Below are positions 46,571-56,452 of a DNA stretch of 64,000 bases, one piece after another (the first letter of the stretch is position 1; every line of letters begins with the position of its first letter). The notes under the pieces were generated by a model. The model was not told the DNA's origin and did not search any database. It worked only from the letters and a program-made list of their open reading frames with translations. The stretch comes from G016756615 sp050958605 (lineage in GTDB: Bacteria; Pseudomonadota; Alphaproteobacteria; Rhizobiales; Rhizobiaceae): positions 62,001-126,000 of the forward strand of contig NZ_JBJHDO010000001.1 of NCBI RefSeq assembly GCF_050958605.1, written 5' to 3'. Position numbers and translations under genes: made by a program.

Positions 46571-48715
46571 ATGCAGGCCAATCCGCACACGAACCTTCAA
46601 TGCCTTGCTCTGGTCGCTCGCCACCACGGCGTCGACCTGTCGCCCGAACGCCTCATGCACGACTACGCGGTCGGCGATGAGCCCATCGCGACGAGACAGC
46701 TCTTGCGCATGGCCAAGGATGCAGGCTTGCGGGCGCGCCACACCTTCCTTTCATGGTCGGCACTGATGCAATTGGGCGATGCCTACCCCGTGCTCGCTGA
46801 GCTCGAGAACGGGAATTGGGTGGTGATCGCCGGCTTCGTCACCGGCGGCGAGCAGGATATCGTCAGGGTGCTCGACCCGCTGGCGGAGAGGGCGGAAATC
46901 CTGCTGCTCACCGAGCAGCAATTCACCGGCAACTGGGGCGGTTCGATCGTCCTGCTCAAGCGGAACTATCGGCTCGTCGACGACGACCAGCCCTTCGGCT
47001 TCCGCTGGTTCCTGCCCGAACTTATCCGTCAACGCAGCCTCTTCGGCGATGTCGCTCTGGCGGCTTTCGTGCTCTATGGATTGGGGCTGCTTACGCCGAT
47101 CTTCTTCCAGCTCGTCATCGACAAGGTGCTCGTTCACCAGAGCTATGCGACGCTCACGGTGCTCACCATCGGCATCGCTGTTGCCCTTGTCTTCGATGCC
47201 GCCTTCTCCTTCCTCAGACGCTATCTCCTGCTTTATGCGACCAACCGGATCGACATCAGGGTCGCGACACGCACCTTCGGGCACCTCCTGAACCTGCCGA
47301 TCGCCCTTTTCGAGCAGGCGTCGGCCGGCGTGCTGGTCAAGCATATGCAGCAGACCGGGCGCATCCGGGAATTCCTGACGGGCCGCCTTTTCCTGACATT
47401 GCTCGACGGCCTCTCCCTTCTGGTCTTCGTGCCGATCCTTCTCCTCTACAGCGTCAAGCTGACCCTCGTCGTCCTCGGATTCGCCGCCCTTGTCGGGCTG
47501 GTCGTCATGCTGCTGGTCGGACCGTTCCAGCGGCGCCTCCAGGCGCTCTATCAAGCGGAAGGCGAACGCCAGGCTCTTCTGGTGGAAACCATCCACGGGA
47601 TGCGGACCGTCAAATCGCTGGCGCTCGAGCCGCGCCAGCGCCGCGTCTGGGACGACCAGTCGGCCCAATCGATCTCGGTGCGTTTCCGCGTCGAGAAGAT
47701 CTCGACCTTCGCCCAGTCGCTGACCGGCTTGCTCGAGAAGCTGATGAGCGTCGCCATCGTCGGCCTTGGCGCGCTCGACGTCTTCGACGGCTCGATGACG
47801 ATCGGCGCCCTCGTCGCCTTCAACATGCTGGCCGGCCGGGTGTCCGGCCCGCTCGTCCAGATCGTCACCATGGTGCACGAATATCAGGAGGTTGCCTTGT
47901 CGGTGCGCATGCTCGGCGAGGTCATGAACCGGCGGCCGGAGCAGCACGGCCGTGCCCGCGGTCTCAGGCCGGAGCTCAAGGGCCGCATCGAATTCGACAA
48001 GGTCTCATTCCGCTACGGGCCAGACGGGTCCCCGGCGCTCGACGATGTTTCCTTTACGGTGCCGGCCGGTTCCGTCTTTGGGCTCGTCGGCAAGAGCGGT
48101 TCGGGCAAGACCACCGTGACCCGCCTCGTCCAGGGGCTCTATCCCACCCAGGAGGGGCTGATCCGCATAGACGGTCACGACAGCCGCGAGATCGATCTCG
48201 TCCATCTGAGGAAGAGCATCGGCGTCGTGTTGCAGGACAGCTTTCTTTTCCGCGGGACCGTGCGCGACAACATTGCCGCGGCGAAGCCGGATGCGTCGCT
48301 GGAGGAGATCGCCACGGCCGCTCGCATCGCCGGAGCCGAGGAGTTCATCGAGAGGTTGCCCCGCGGGTTCGAAACCATGCTGGAAGAGAACGCCTCCAAT
48401 CTTTCCGGCGGACAGAGGCAGCGCCTGGCCATCGCCCGCGCGCTCATCACCAATCCCCGGCTGCTGATCTTCGACGAGGCGACCAGCGCGCTCGATCCCG
48501 ACAGCGAGACGATCATCCGCCAGAATCTGGCACAGATCGCCAGGGGTCGGACCGTCATCATCGTTTCGCACCGCCTGTCCACATTGGTGGATGCCGATGC
48601 GATCCTCGTCATCGACAGGGGCAAGGTGGCCGATATCGGACGCCATGATCAGCTCGTCTCGCGCTGCATGACCTATCGTCACCTCTGGACCCAGCAGAAC
48701 AGGCAGGCGGCATGA
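46571..48715 (+). CDS. Type I secretion ABC transporter with C39-like domain
   Basis: A 714-aa HlyB/RtxB-type exporter. The N-terminal C39-like domain (residues 1-130) has NLQCLALVARHHG but lacks the catalytic Cys four residues before, so it should bind substrate without cleaving it. Five to six membrane helices follow (about 155-430). The ATPase has GLVGKSGSGKTTVTRL near 506, NLSGGQRQRLAIARAL near 611 and LLIFDEATSALD near 632. It exports RTX substrates directly to the outside with HlyD and an outer-membrane channel not encoded here. Confidence 0.94.
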   Translation: MQANPHTNLQCLALVARHHGVDLSPERLMHDYAVGDEPIATRQLLRMAKDAGLRARHTFLSWSALMQLGDAYPVLAELENGNWVVIAGFVTGGEQDIVRVLDPLAERAEILLLTEQQFTGNWGGSIVLLKRNYRLVDDDQPFGFRWFLPELIRQRSLFGDVALAAFVLYGLGLLTPIFFQLVIDKVLVHQSYATLTVLTIGIAVALVFDAAFSFLRRYLLLYATNRIDIRVATRTFGHLLNLPIALFEQASAGVLVKHMQQTGRIREFLTGRLFLTLLDGLSLLVFVPILLLYSVKLTLVVLGFAALVGLVVMLLVGPFQRRLQALYQAEGERQALLVETIHGMRTVKSLALEPRQRRVWDDQSAQSISVRFRVEKISTFAQSLTGLLEKLMSVAIVGLGALDVFDGSMTIGALVAFNMLAGRVSGPLVQIVTMVHEYQEVALSVRMLGEVMNRRPEQHGRARGLRPELKGRIEFDKVSFRYGPDGSPALDDVSFTVPAGSVFGLVGKSGSGKTTVTRLVQGLYPTQEGLIRIDGHDSREIDLVHLRKSIGVVLQDSFLFRGTVRDNIAAAKPDASLEEIATAARIAGAEEFIERLPRGFETMLEENASNLSGGQRQRLAIARALITNPRLLIFDEATSALDPDSETIIRQNLAQIARGRTVIIVSHRLSTLVDADAILVIDRGKVADIGRHDQLVSRCMTYRHLWTQQNRQAA

Positions 48716-50121
48716 CGACGGAACCCGAACAGCCGAATGTAAACCTGCCTGTGCCGGCACGCGGCCCGGAACGCGAGATCGTGCGCAAGGCTTCTCTCTC
48801 TCCTGTTATCGCGGAGTTCCATCCTGATGCGGTGGAGCTCGAGGAGCGTATTCCGCCGAGGACCGCACGGCTTACGCTTTACGGCGTGACCGCACTGATC
48901 GGCGCAGCGCTGCTGTGGGCATCGCTTTCCTTGATCGACGAGATCGTGGTGGCTCCCGGCAAGCTTATCACCACGCAGCCGACAATCGTCGTCCAGCCGC
49001 TCGAAACCTCGATCATCCGATCGATCGATGTGGCGGCCGGCGATGTCGTGAAGGCCGGCCAGACGCTTGCGAAGCTCGACGCCACCTTCAGTCAGTCGGA
49101 CGTCGAGCAGCAGCGCGTGAGATTTGCCGCGCTCGAGGCACAGGTGAAGCGAATGGATGCCGAGCTCGCAGGCTCGGACTATGCCGCCGTCGCTGGCGGC
49201 TCCCGCGACGAACAGCTTCAACTGCAGCTGTTCGAACAGCGCCGTGCCTTCCGCCTTGCTCAACTCGCCAATTTCGACGAGCAGATCGCCGGACAGGCCG
49301 CGGCCATTGCTTCGAGCAAGCGAGAGCGGGCTATCCTCGAGAACCGGCGCGACGGGCTGGTTCGGATCGAGGCGGCACGGGAAGAACTCTACAACAAGGA
49401 GACGGGCTCGCTCCTGACGCTGCTGGGATCGCGGGACGCACGTCTCGAGGTCGAGGCAAATCTGGCGCAGCTCCAGGGAAAGGCAGTGGAGGCCGAGCAC
49501 ACTCTGGCAAAGCTCAAAGCCGATCGGCAGGCGTTCATCGAGGATTTTCGGCGAGCCACCGTCGAAACACTGGTCGAGGCAAAAAGCCAGCGCGACACGG
49601 TCGGGGAAGAACTGAAGAAAATGGAGCTGCGCCGCAACATGGTGGCACTGACGGCGCCCGCCGATGCCGTGGTGCTCGATCTCGCCGAGCGTTCCATCGG
49701 TTCCGTCGTCAAGGAGGCAGAGCCGATCGTGACGCTGGTCCCCTTGGATGTGCCGCTCGAAGCGGAAGTGTCGGTGAATGCGCGTGACATCGGGCGGGTC
49801 GAGAACGAGGACGACGTACGTATCAAGTTCGACGCTTACCCCTTCCAGAAATACGGCACTGCTTCGGGTAGCATACGCACGATCAGTCGCGACGCGTTCT
49901 CACCCGACGCAAAGGAGTCCCCTGACGGCGCTGCCCCGCTTCCCTACTTCCGCGCACGTGTCCGGCTCGGCGACACCAGATTGGCAGGCGCTGGCGAGCC
50001 GGTGCGGCTCCTGCCAGGCATGACGGTTTCCGCGGAGATCAAGGTCGGCCGACGCACCGTCATCTCCTATTTCCTGTATCCCCTCATCCGCGGCCTGGAC
50101 GACAGCATACGCGAACCCTGA
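48712..50121 (+). CDS. HlyD-family membrane fusion protein
   Basis: A 469-aa periplasmic adaptor. The start ATG overlaps the ABC transporter stop (ATGA). A short cytoplasmic N-terminus precedes a single membrane helix near residues 58-76 (GVTALIGAALLWASLSLI). The lipoyl/barrel half (ITTQPTIVVQPLETSIIRSI) and a long coiled coil (about 130-320) follow, and a C-terminal barrel (VRLLPGMTVSAEIKVGRRTV) ends it. It bridges the ABC exporter to an outer-membrane TolC-like protein. Confidence 0.94.
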   Translation: MTTEPEQPNVNLPVPARGPEREIVRKASLSPVIAEFHPDAVELEERIPPRTARLTLYGVTALIGAALLWASLSLIDEIVVAPGKLITTQPTIVVQPLETSIIRSIDVAAGDVVKAGQTLAKLDATFSQSDVEQQRVRFAALEAQVKRMDAELAGSDYAAVAGGSRDEQLQLQLFEQRRAFRLAQLANFDEQIAGQAAAIASSKRERAILENRRDGLVRIEAAREELYNKETGSLLTLLGSRDARLEVEANLAQLQGKAVEAEHTLAKLKADRQAFIEDFRRATVETLVEAKSQRDTVGEELKKMELRRNMVALTAPADAVVLDLAERSIGSVVKEAEPIVTLVPLDVPLEAEVSVNARDIGRVENEDDVRIKFDAYPFQKYGTASGSIRTISRDAFSPDAKESPDGAAPLPYFRARVRLGDTRLAGAGEPVRLLPGMTVSAEIKVGRRTVISYFLYPLIRGLDDSIREP

Positions 50122-50498
50122 AAGCTCGCGCGGCAACGAGAACCGGCCGTCAGCTGTGCCGAATACCGGGCAATTCTGGTTATCGCGCCACGTTTCGGCG
50201 GCCTGCCAAGGGCGGGCGAAGAGGAGCGCATGCACGGATGTCGCATCACCGCCGGATTGAATGCGGAGCTGGCCTAATAACCGACAAATTTGGAGGCCGT
50301 TGCACTACAAAACTACCGGATCGTCAGCAGTATCTGTCACTATTTTTCGAAACGAGCCATCCAATATCTGCTGACCCAATTCGATGCAAATCCAGTTGCA
50401 GTAATCTGAACTCTTCCCCTATTGTCATTCGCGGATGAGAAATCTGATGCCCCTTCATCCGTGTTGAACGCCCGACCATACCAGAAGGCAAGGGGATC
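50122..50498. other. Intergenic region before the RND genes
   Basis: These 377 bp follow the secretion operon. I see no convincing coding sequence or strong hairpin terminator. AT-rich stretches near 50280-50420 are the likely place for the RND promoter. Confidence 0.4.
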
Positions 50499-51698
50499 GT
50501 GCCGATGTGTAAGCAGTCGTTCTCCAAGCAATCGGCAAGATCGAGGCGACAGTGCGTGGCCATCCTCCAAGTTGTTCGCGGGACTGCTGCGGCGGCCTTG
50601 GTCGTGCTTTCAATGGCGGTAGCCGGAAGAACAGCCTTTGCTCAAACTGCGCAGGCACCACTTCCCGTCGTGACGGTCGCGACCATTCAGGTCGAAGATG
50701 TCGCGCCCAAGATCCAATTCATCGGGCGGATCGAGGCCATCCAGCAGGTGGATGTGCGCGCCAGGGTTGACGGGTTCCTCGATGAAGTTGCTTTCAGCGA
50801 GGGACAGGACGTTGCGGCGGGCGATCTGTTGTTCGTCATCGAACCGGATCAGTACGAGGCTGCGCTGAGCCAGGCAAAGGCCCAACAGGCAAGCGCCGAG
50901 GCCAATCTGGCCAATGCCCAGCTTACACTCGACCGGCGCCAGCAGCTCTATAACACCCGCACGGGAACGAGGGCCGACCTGGATCAGGCGACTGCCGATC
51001 GCGATGCCGCGGCGGCATCGCTGGAGTCGGCGAAAGCCTCGGTGCGCATCGCGGAGCTCAATCTCGGCTACACGCGCATCACCTCGCCGATCGCGGGGAG
51101 GATCGGCAAAGCCAACATCACCGCCGGCAATGTCGTCAGTCCCAGCTCGGATGTGCTGGCCAGGGTCGTTCAGCTCGATCCGATCCGCGTCGTGTTTTCC
51201 GTGAGCGAGCGGGATTTCATCACAGTCGCCCAACAGCAAGAGGGCGCGTCGATCCAGCAGATCGACGCAGGTTTCGTGCCGACGCTCACGCTGCCCAACG
51301 GGACCGCATATCCCGGAGAGGGCAAGATCGAATTTGTCGGCAATGAGATAGATCCGGCGACCGGAACGGTACCGGTGCGTGCGACTTTCGCCAATCCGGA
51401 CAGGATGTTGCTGCCTGGCGGAACGCTCAGCGTCAGCGTGCGGCCGGCCGAAAGCAGGCGCATGCCCCTGGTCCCGGTCCAGGCCGTCCAGCAGAGTCGG
51501 GACGGCAAGTTCGTCCTCGTCGTCGGCTCGGACAATCAAGTGGAGGAGCGTCCGATCAAGGTCACCCAGCAGGTCGGGCAGAGCTGGGCTGTCGAGGACG
51601 GTTTAAAGGCCGGCGAAAGGGTGATTGTCGAGGGATTGCAGAAGGTACGACCCGGCGGGCAGGTCCAGACGGTTGCCGCAGCTCAAACCGCGAAGTGA
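50499..51698 (+). CDS. RND efflux periplasmic adaptor (MexA/AcrA type)
   Basis: A 399-aa membrane fusion protein started at GTG 50499; ATG 50505 is an alternative. The N-terminal export signal is long (AAAALVVLSMAVAGRTAFAQ). The barrel and lipoyl parts show IQFIGRIEAIQQVDVRARVD and ITSPIAGRIGKANITAGNVV; a coiled coil lies about 105-175. It joins the pump encoded 4 bp downstream to an outer-membrane factor located elsewhere. Confidence 0.93.
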   Translation: MPMCKQSFSKQSARSRRQCVAILQVVRGTAAAALVVLSMAVAGRTAFAQTAQAPLPVVTVATIQVEDVAPKIQFIGRIEAIQQVDVRARVDGFLDEVAFSEGQDVAAGDLLFVIEPDQYEAALSQAKAQQASAEANLANAQLTLDRRQQLYNTRTGTRADLDQATADRDAAAASLESAKASVRIAELNLGYTRITSPIAGRIGKANITAGNVVSPSSDVLARVVQLDPIRVVFSVSERDFITVAQQQEGASIQQIDAGFVPTLTLPNGTAYPGEGKIEFVGNEIDPATGTVPVRATFANPDRMLLPGGTLSVSVRPAESRRMPLVPVQAVQQSRDGKFVLVVGSDNQVEERPIKVTQQVGQSWAVEDGLKAGERVIVEGLQKVRPGGQVQTVAAAQTAK

Positions 51699-51702
51699 CG
51701 GC

Positions 51703-54700
51703 ATGTCGCCTCAATTCTTCATCGACAGACCAAATTTCGCGATTGTCATCTCGATCGTGATCGCCCTGGCGGGACTGCTGGCGCTATCGGTCATTCCGGT
51801 CGCCCAGTATCCGGACATAACGCCGCCTCAGGTCCAGGTTTCGGCCACTTACGCCGGCGCGAGTGCCGAGGACGTCGCCAACGCTGTCGGAGCCCCCATC
51901 GAGGCCGAAGTCAACGGCGTCGATGACATGCTCTACATGGAATCGACCAGCTCCGGCAATGGCAGCTATTCATTGTCGGTGAGCTTCGCCGTCGGGACGG
52001 ATCCCGATCTGGCGGCCGTCAACGTGCAGAATCGCGTTTCACTTGCCACTCCGCGCGTGCCTTCCGAGGTGACGCAGCTCGGCATATCGAGCAAGAAGCG
52101 ATCGTCTTCAATCCTGCTCGGCGTCAACCTCTTTTCTCCGAATGGAACGCGCGACGCCATCTTCCTCAGCAACTACGCCACCATCAACATTCGCGACACC
52201 CTGGCAAGGGTGGCCGGCGTCGGCGAGGCGACCGTCCTGGGCGCGCTCGACTACAGCATGCGCATCTGGATGAATCCGACCAGGATGAACGAACTGGGCG
52301 TGACAGCGTCGGATATCGCGGCTGCAATCTCCCAGCAGAATGTGCTCGCCCCGGCCGGCCAGATCGGAAGCGCACCCATCGGGACCGACCAGCAACAGCA
52401 ACTCACGATCATCGCCAGGGGGCGTCTTCAGAGCCCCGCCGAATTCGAGAACATCATCATTCGCGCGAACGAACAGGGCGCCGTCGTGCGCGTCGGGGAC
52501 GTCGCTCGTGTGGAATTGGGAGCGGATAGCTATGACGCCCAGTCCAAGCTAAACGGAAAACCCCAAGCTTTTGTGGTCGTCTACCAGTCCCCCGGCGCCA
52601 ACGCGCTTCAGGTCTCTCAGGCCGTGCGAGCCGAACTCGACCGGCTGGCTCAGAGCTTTCCGTCCGACGTCGCCCACGCCATCATCTTCGATACGACCGA
52701 TTTCGTTTCCGCCACGATCGAGGAGATCGTCGAGACACTACTCATCACTTTCCTGTTGGTGGTCGCCGTCGTCTATCTGTTCCTGCAGGACTGGCGTGCG
52801 ACGCTCGTTCCCACATTGACGATACCCGTCTCGTTGATCGGGGTGATGGCCGTCCTTTACGCCTTGGGTTATTCGGCCAACACGATTTCGCTGTTTGCCA
52901 TCGTGCTTGCGATCACCCTCGTCGTCGACGACTCCATCGTTGTCGTCGAAAATGTGCAGCGCGTCATGGAGGAGAATCCTTCGCTTTCGGCGCGGGATGC
53001 CACCAAGGCGGCGATGCAGCAGATCACGGGCGCCATCGTGGCGACCACGCTGGTTCTGGCTGCCATTTTCGTTCCCGTCGCTTTTCTGGGGGGCATCACC
53101 GGGCAGCTCTACAGGCAATTTTCCGTCACCATCGCGTTTTCCGTGATCCTGTCCGGCGTATGTGCGCTGACCTTGAGTCCGGCGCTCTGCGCGTTGATCC
53201 TGCGCCGTCCCCAGCATTCCAGCCGCGGACCGTTCGGCTGGTTCAATCGGCTGCTCGATACTTCCCGGACGCGCTACGGTCTCGTCGTCGGATGGCTTGG
53301 GGCACGCCTGACCGTTCTGGCCGTCCTGTTCCTGGCCGTTGGCGCAGGCGTGTATTTCGGGCTCACCCGGCTTCCGAGCGGCTTTCTGCCCGAGGAGGAC
53401 CAAGGCTATTTCTTCGTCAACGTGCAATTGCCGGATGCAGCCTCTCTCAACCGAACCGAAGCAGTGCTCGACCAGGCGCGGAGCGTCTTGGAGGAGACGG
53501 AAGGCGTGGCGAACGTCATTTCGGTCTCCGGCTTCAGCCTGCTCAGCGGTGCGTCGTCTTCCAATGTGGGCATGGCGATAGCCGTTCTCGACCCGTGGAG
53601 AGAACGCACGCGGCCAGAACTGACGGTCCAAGGGATGCTCGCGAGTCTCATGCCGCGCTTCGCGGCGATCCCGTCCGCCAATGTTATCGCGTTCAATCCG
53701 CCCTCGATTCCCGGTCTCGGGGCTGCCGGCGGATTCGACATGCGCCTGCAGGGCCAGCAGGGGCAAACCCCGCAGGAGATCGCGGCCGCCTTGAACGGTC
53801 TCATCTACGCTGCCAACCAGGCTCCGGAGATTGGTGCCGCCTACAGCACGTTCTCGGCAAACGTGCCGCAGATCCGCGTCGATGTCGATCGCACGAGATC
53901 CGAACTATTCAACGTGCCGATCAGCGACGTCTTTGCGACCCTCCAGGCACATCTCGGCTCGCAATATGTCAACGACTTCAATCTCTATAGCCGCGTTTAC
54001 CGTGTAAGGATCCAGGACGATGCGGAATTCCGCGATCGGGTCAATCGGATCGATCAGCTCTATGTCCGCAGTTCCACCGGCGCGATGGTGCCGCTGCGGA
54101 CCCTCGTCACGCTTTCGACGACACTGGGGCCTCAAGTCGTCAACCGGTTCAATCTGTTTCCATCGGCGACCGTGAACGGTTCGGCGGCAGCGGGCGTCAG
54201 TTCCGGCCAGGCGCTTGCCGCCATGGAGCGGGTAGCAGCGAGCGAGCTGCCGGAGGGCTTCGGAATCGCATGGTCCGGCATGTCTTTCCAGGAGAAGCTG
54301 GTAAGCGGAGAGGCATTGCTGGTCTACGCGTTGGCCCTGCTGTTTGCCTATCTTTTCCTCGTGGCCCAATATGAAAGCTGGTCGATCCCGCTTTCTGTCG
54401 TCTTCTCGGTCCTCTTTGCGGTAGCGGGCGCGGTGGCCGCGCTTTGGATCGCGCGGCTGGACAACAATATCTATGCGCAGATCGGGCTCGTTCTGCTCGT
54501 CGGGCTCGCGGCCAAGAATGCGATCCTGATCGTGGAATTCGCCAAGGAGCAGCATGAGGCAGGGCTCTCTGCCCATGATGCCGCCATCGCGGGGGCAAAA
54601 CAGCGGTTCCGACCAGTCCTGATGACCGCGCTCGCCTTCATCATCGGCGTGTTTCCGCTCGTTATCGCGACCGGCGCCGGGGCTGGAAGCCGTCGGGCCC

Positions 54701-54843
54701 TCGGCACGCCGGTATGGGGAGGCATGTTGGCCGCGACTTTTGTCGGCATCATCTTCATTCCACCGCTCTACGTATTTTTCCAGAGATCGCGGGAGCTGCT
54801 GGGCGGAAGGCGAAAATCGGAAGAACCCGCGAGAGCAGAATAG
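51703..54843 (+). CDS. RND multidrug efflux pump (AcrB/MexB type, HAE1)
   Basis: From ATG 51703 (MSPQFFIDRPNFAIVISIVI) the product is 1046 aa with 12 membrane helices and two large periplasmic loops, the full HAE1 size. The proton-relay acidic pair is visible in helix 4 (ITLVVDDSIVVVENVQRVME). AQYPDITPPQVQVSATYAGA is the standard N-terminal motif. Substrates cannot be inferred; the group exports dyes, detergents and antibiotics. No outer-membrane channel or local repressor gene is next to it, which is unusual for such operons. Confidence 0.95.
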   Translation: MSPQFFIDRPNFAIVISIVIALAGLLALSVIPVAQYPDITPPQVQVSATYAGASAEDVANAVGAPIEAEVNGVDDMLYMESTSSGNGSYSLSVSFAVGTDPDLAAVNVQNRVSLATPRVPSEVTQLGISSKKRSSSILLGVNLFSPNGTRDAIFLSNYATINIRDTLARVAGVGEATVLGALDYSMRIWMNPTRMNELGVTASDIAAAISQQNVLAPAGQIGSAPIGTDQQQQLTIIARGRLQSPAEFENIIIRANEQGAVVRVGDVARVELGADSYDAQSKLNGKPQAFVVVYQSPGANALQVSQAVRAELDRLAQSFPSDVAHAIIFDTTDFVSATIEEIVETLLITFLLVVAVVYLFLQDWRATLVPTLTIPVSLIGVMAVLYALGYSANTISLFAIVLAITLVVDDSIVVVENVQRVMEENPSLSARDATKAAMQQITGAIVATTLVLAAIFVPVAFLGGITGQLYRQFSVTIAFSVILSGVCALTLSPALCALILRRPQHSSRGPFGWFNRLLDTSRTRYGLVVGWLGARLTVLAVLFLAVGAGVYFGLTRLPSGFLPEEDQGYFFVNVQLPDAASLNRTEAVLDQARSVLEETEGVANVISVSGFSLLSGASSSNVGMAIAVLDPWRERTRPELTVQGMLASLMPRFAAIPSANVIAFNPPSIPGLGAAGGFDMRLQGQQGQTPQEIAAALNGLIYAANQAPEIGAAYSTFSANVPQIRVDVDRTRSELFNVPISDVFATLQAHLGSQYVNDFNLYSRVYRVRIQDDAEFRDRVNRIDQLYVRSSTGAMVPLRTLVTLSTTLGPQVVNRFNLFPSATVNGSAAAGVSSGQALAAMERVAASELPEGFGIAWSGMSFQEKLVSGEALLVYALALLFAYLFLVAQYESWSIPLSVVFSVLFAVAGAVAALWIARLDNNIYAQIGLVLLVGLAAKNAILIVEFAKEQHEAGLSAHDAAIAGAKQRFRPVLMTALAFIIGVFPLVIATGAGAGSRRALGTPVWGGMLAATFVGIIFIPPLYVFFQRSRELLGGRRKSEEPARAE

Positions 54844-55008
54844 CCTCGATCGTGTGCCGGAGGCGATCGGCGGCGGGAAGGCGATACTCCGGTGCAAGGC
54901 TGTCAAGGGCGATGGCTGATGTCGCAGGTGACGACGCATCCGGTCCGAGCGCACGATCATTGCGGGGCGACGGCCGCAACCATGAAGGGGCGTGATGGAG
55001 ACTGTCAA

Positions 55009-55608
55009 ATGACCACCTACAAAGTTGGCTGCCTCGTCGGCAGCCTCGCCACGGCATCCATTAATCGCAAGCTTTGCCAGGCGCTGATGAGGCTTGCTCC
55101 GAAGGGGCTCGAGATGGAGGAGATTTCCTTCAGGGACCTGCCGCTCTACAGCTATGACTATGACTCGGATTTTCCGCCGGCCGCGCGCGCATTCAAGGCG
55201 GCTATCGCTGCGGTCGATGCGGTGTTGTTCGTGACACCCGAATACAACCGATCGATTCCGGGCGGGCTGAAGAACGCTATCGATTGGGCAAGCCGGCCCT
55301 ATGGAGCGAACTCGTTCGCGCGCAAGCCGTCGGCCGTCATCGGTACATCGCCTGGGGCGATCGGAACGGCGATTGCGCAGCAGCAACTGCGCAGCGTGCT
55401 CAGTTTCTGCAATTCGCCTCAGATGAATGCGCCAGAGGCTTACATACAGTTCAAGCCTGGCCTCATCACCGATGATGGGGACGTGACGGTCGAATCGACG
55501 CGGGAGTTTCTCCGCGATTACATGTCCGAGTTCCACGCCTTCGTCGCGCGCGTTTATACGGTTCTTCCAAGGACTGCGTCACCTTCGGGAAAGCTGAAGC
55601 CCGAATGA
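55009..55608 (+). CDS. NAD(P)H-dependent FMN reductase (ChrR/flavodoxin-like fold)
   Basis: From ATG 55009, with GGAG upstream, the product is 199 aa. LVGSLATASINRKLCQALM is the FMN phosphate-binding loop, and LFVTPEYNRSIPGGLKNAIDW is the family signature for binding the isoalloxazine ring. Relatives reduce quinones, chromate or flavins and give oxidative-stress tolerance. It lies downstream of the RND pump but 165 bp away, so it may have its own promoter. Confidence 0.9.
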   Translation: MTTYKVGCLVGSLATASINRKLCQALMRLAPKGLEMEEISFRDLPLYSYDYDSDFPPAARAFKAAIAAVDAVLFVTPEYNRSIPGGLKNAIDWASRPYGANSFARKPSAVIGTSPGAIGTAIAQQQLRSVLSFCNSPQMNAPEAYIQFKPGLITDDGDVTVESTREFLRDYMSEFHAFVARVYTVLPRTASPSGKLKPE

Positions 55609-55699
55609 AGCGGTCCCGATCCTGGCGAAACTCGAGCGAGAGCGCCCGAGCGACCAAGCTGAAGCACTTGGCGTGCTGTCCGGATGGACGCATGGCGTT

Positions 55700-56452
55700 C
55701 TATGAACCAGCCACTTCCAGGTAGGATGGATCGAAGCCGGCTAGCTGGGTGAGAGCCGGCCGGTTGAGGAACTCGACGGCGCCGCCGCTGAAGAGCAGCA
55801 GCTCCTTTTCGCGAAGATAGCGGAGAATCCGGTTGAAATGGATGCTCGTCAGGCCGAGAGCGTCGGCCAGGAGCTGCTGCGAAAGGGGGCAATCATATCC
55901 GGAGGCCGTGGCCCTGCCGGCTTCCTGAAGCCTGAAACCGAGTTCCAGCAGAAAATGCGCTGTGCGGCCAAGCGCGCTCCGCCGGCCAAGGTTCGCCAGG
56001 TGCTGCGCGATGATCGCCTCGTCGCGCGCGAAGCTCCACATCACCGCCTCTGCCAGGCGGGGCGATTGCCGCATGGCCGAAAGCAATTGTCCTCTGCCGA
56101 TTTCCGAGACGATGGTGTCCGTCAATGCCTCGATGCTCTGGTCCGATGTCTGGAGGAAAAGGCTGTTCAGTCCGACGATGTCCCCGGGGAGCTGGATGTT
56201 GACGACCTGCCGCCCTCCATCCGGGAGCCGCTTGTATGAACACATCCATCCGTCGTGGAGGATATAGGCTACCGGCGCGGTATGGCTTTCGTGAACCAGC
56301 TCCTTGCGCTTGGCGACGACATGCCGGGCGCTGCGGAACTCTGCCAGTATCGCCTTCTCTGTCAGGGTTGGCGCGAATCGGTCGAAGCGTCTCGAGAATG
56401 CGTCCGTGCCGATGCCCGCCAAATTTGTCCCCTTCGATGCGAGTAGTGACAT
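55700..56452 (-). CDS. Crp/Fnr-family transcriptional regulator
   Basis: A 250-aa protein with an N-terminal cyclic-nucleotide-type barrel (LPDGGRQVVNIQLPGDIVGL) and a C-terminal winged helix (PLSQQLLADALGLTSIHFNRILRYLREKELL). The four Cys needed for an FNR iron-sulfur cluster are absent from the N-terminus, so it is not an oxygen-sensing FNR. It resembles the Crp/Fnr paralogues that are abundant in rhizobia. It is transcribed away from the AT-rich gap. Confidence 0.9.
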   Translation of the reverse strand: MSLLASKGTNLAGIGTDAFSRRFDRFAPTLTEKAILAEFRSARHVVAKRKELVHESHTAPVAYILHDGWMCSYKRLPDGGRQVVNIQLPGDIVGLNSLFLQTSDQSIEALTDTIVSEIGRGQLLSAMRQSPRLAEAVMWSFARDEAIIAQHLANLGRRSALGRTAHFLLELGFRLQEAGRATASGYDCPLSQQLLADALGLTSIHFNRILRYLREKELLLFSGGAVEFLNRPALTQLAGFDPSYLEVAGS

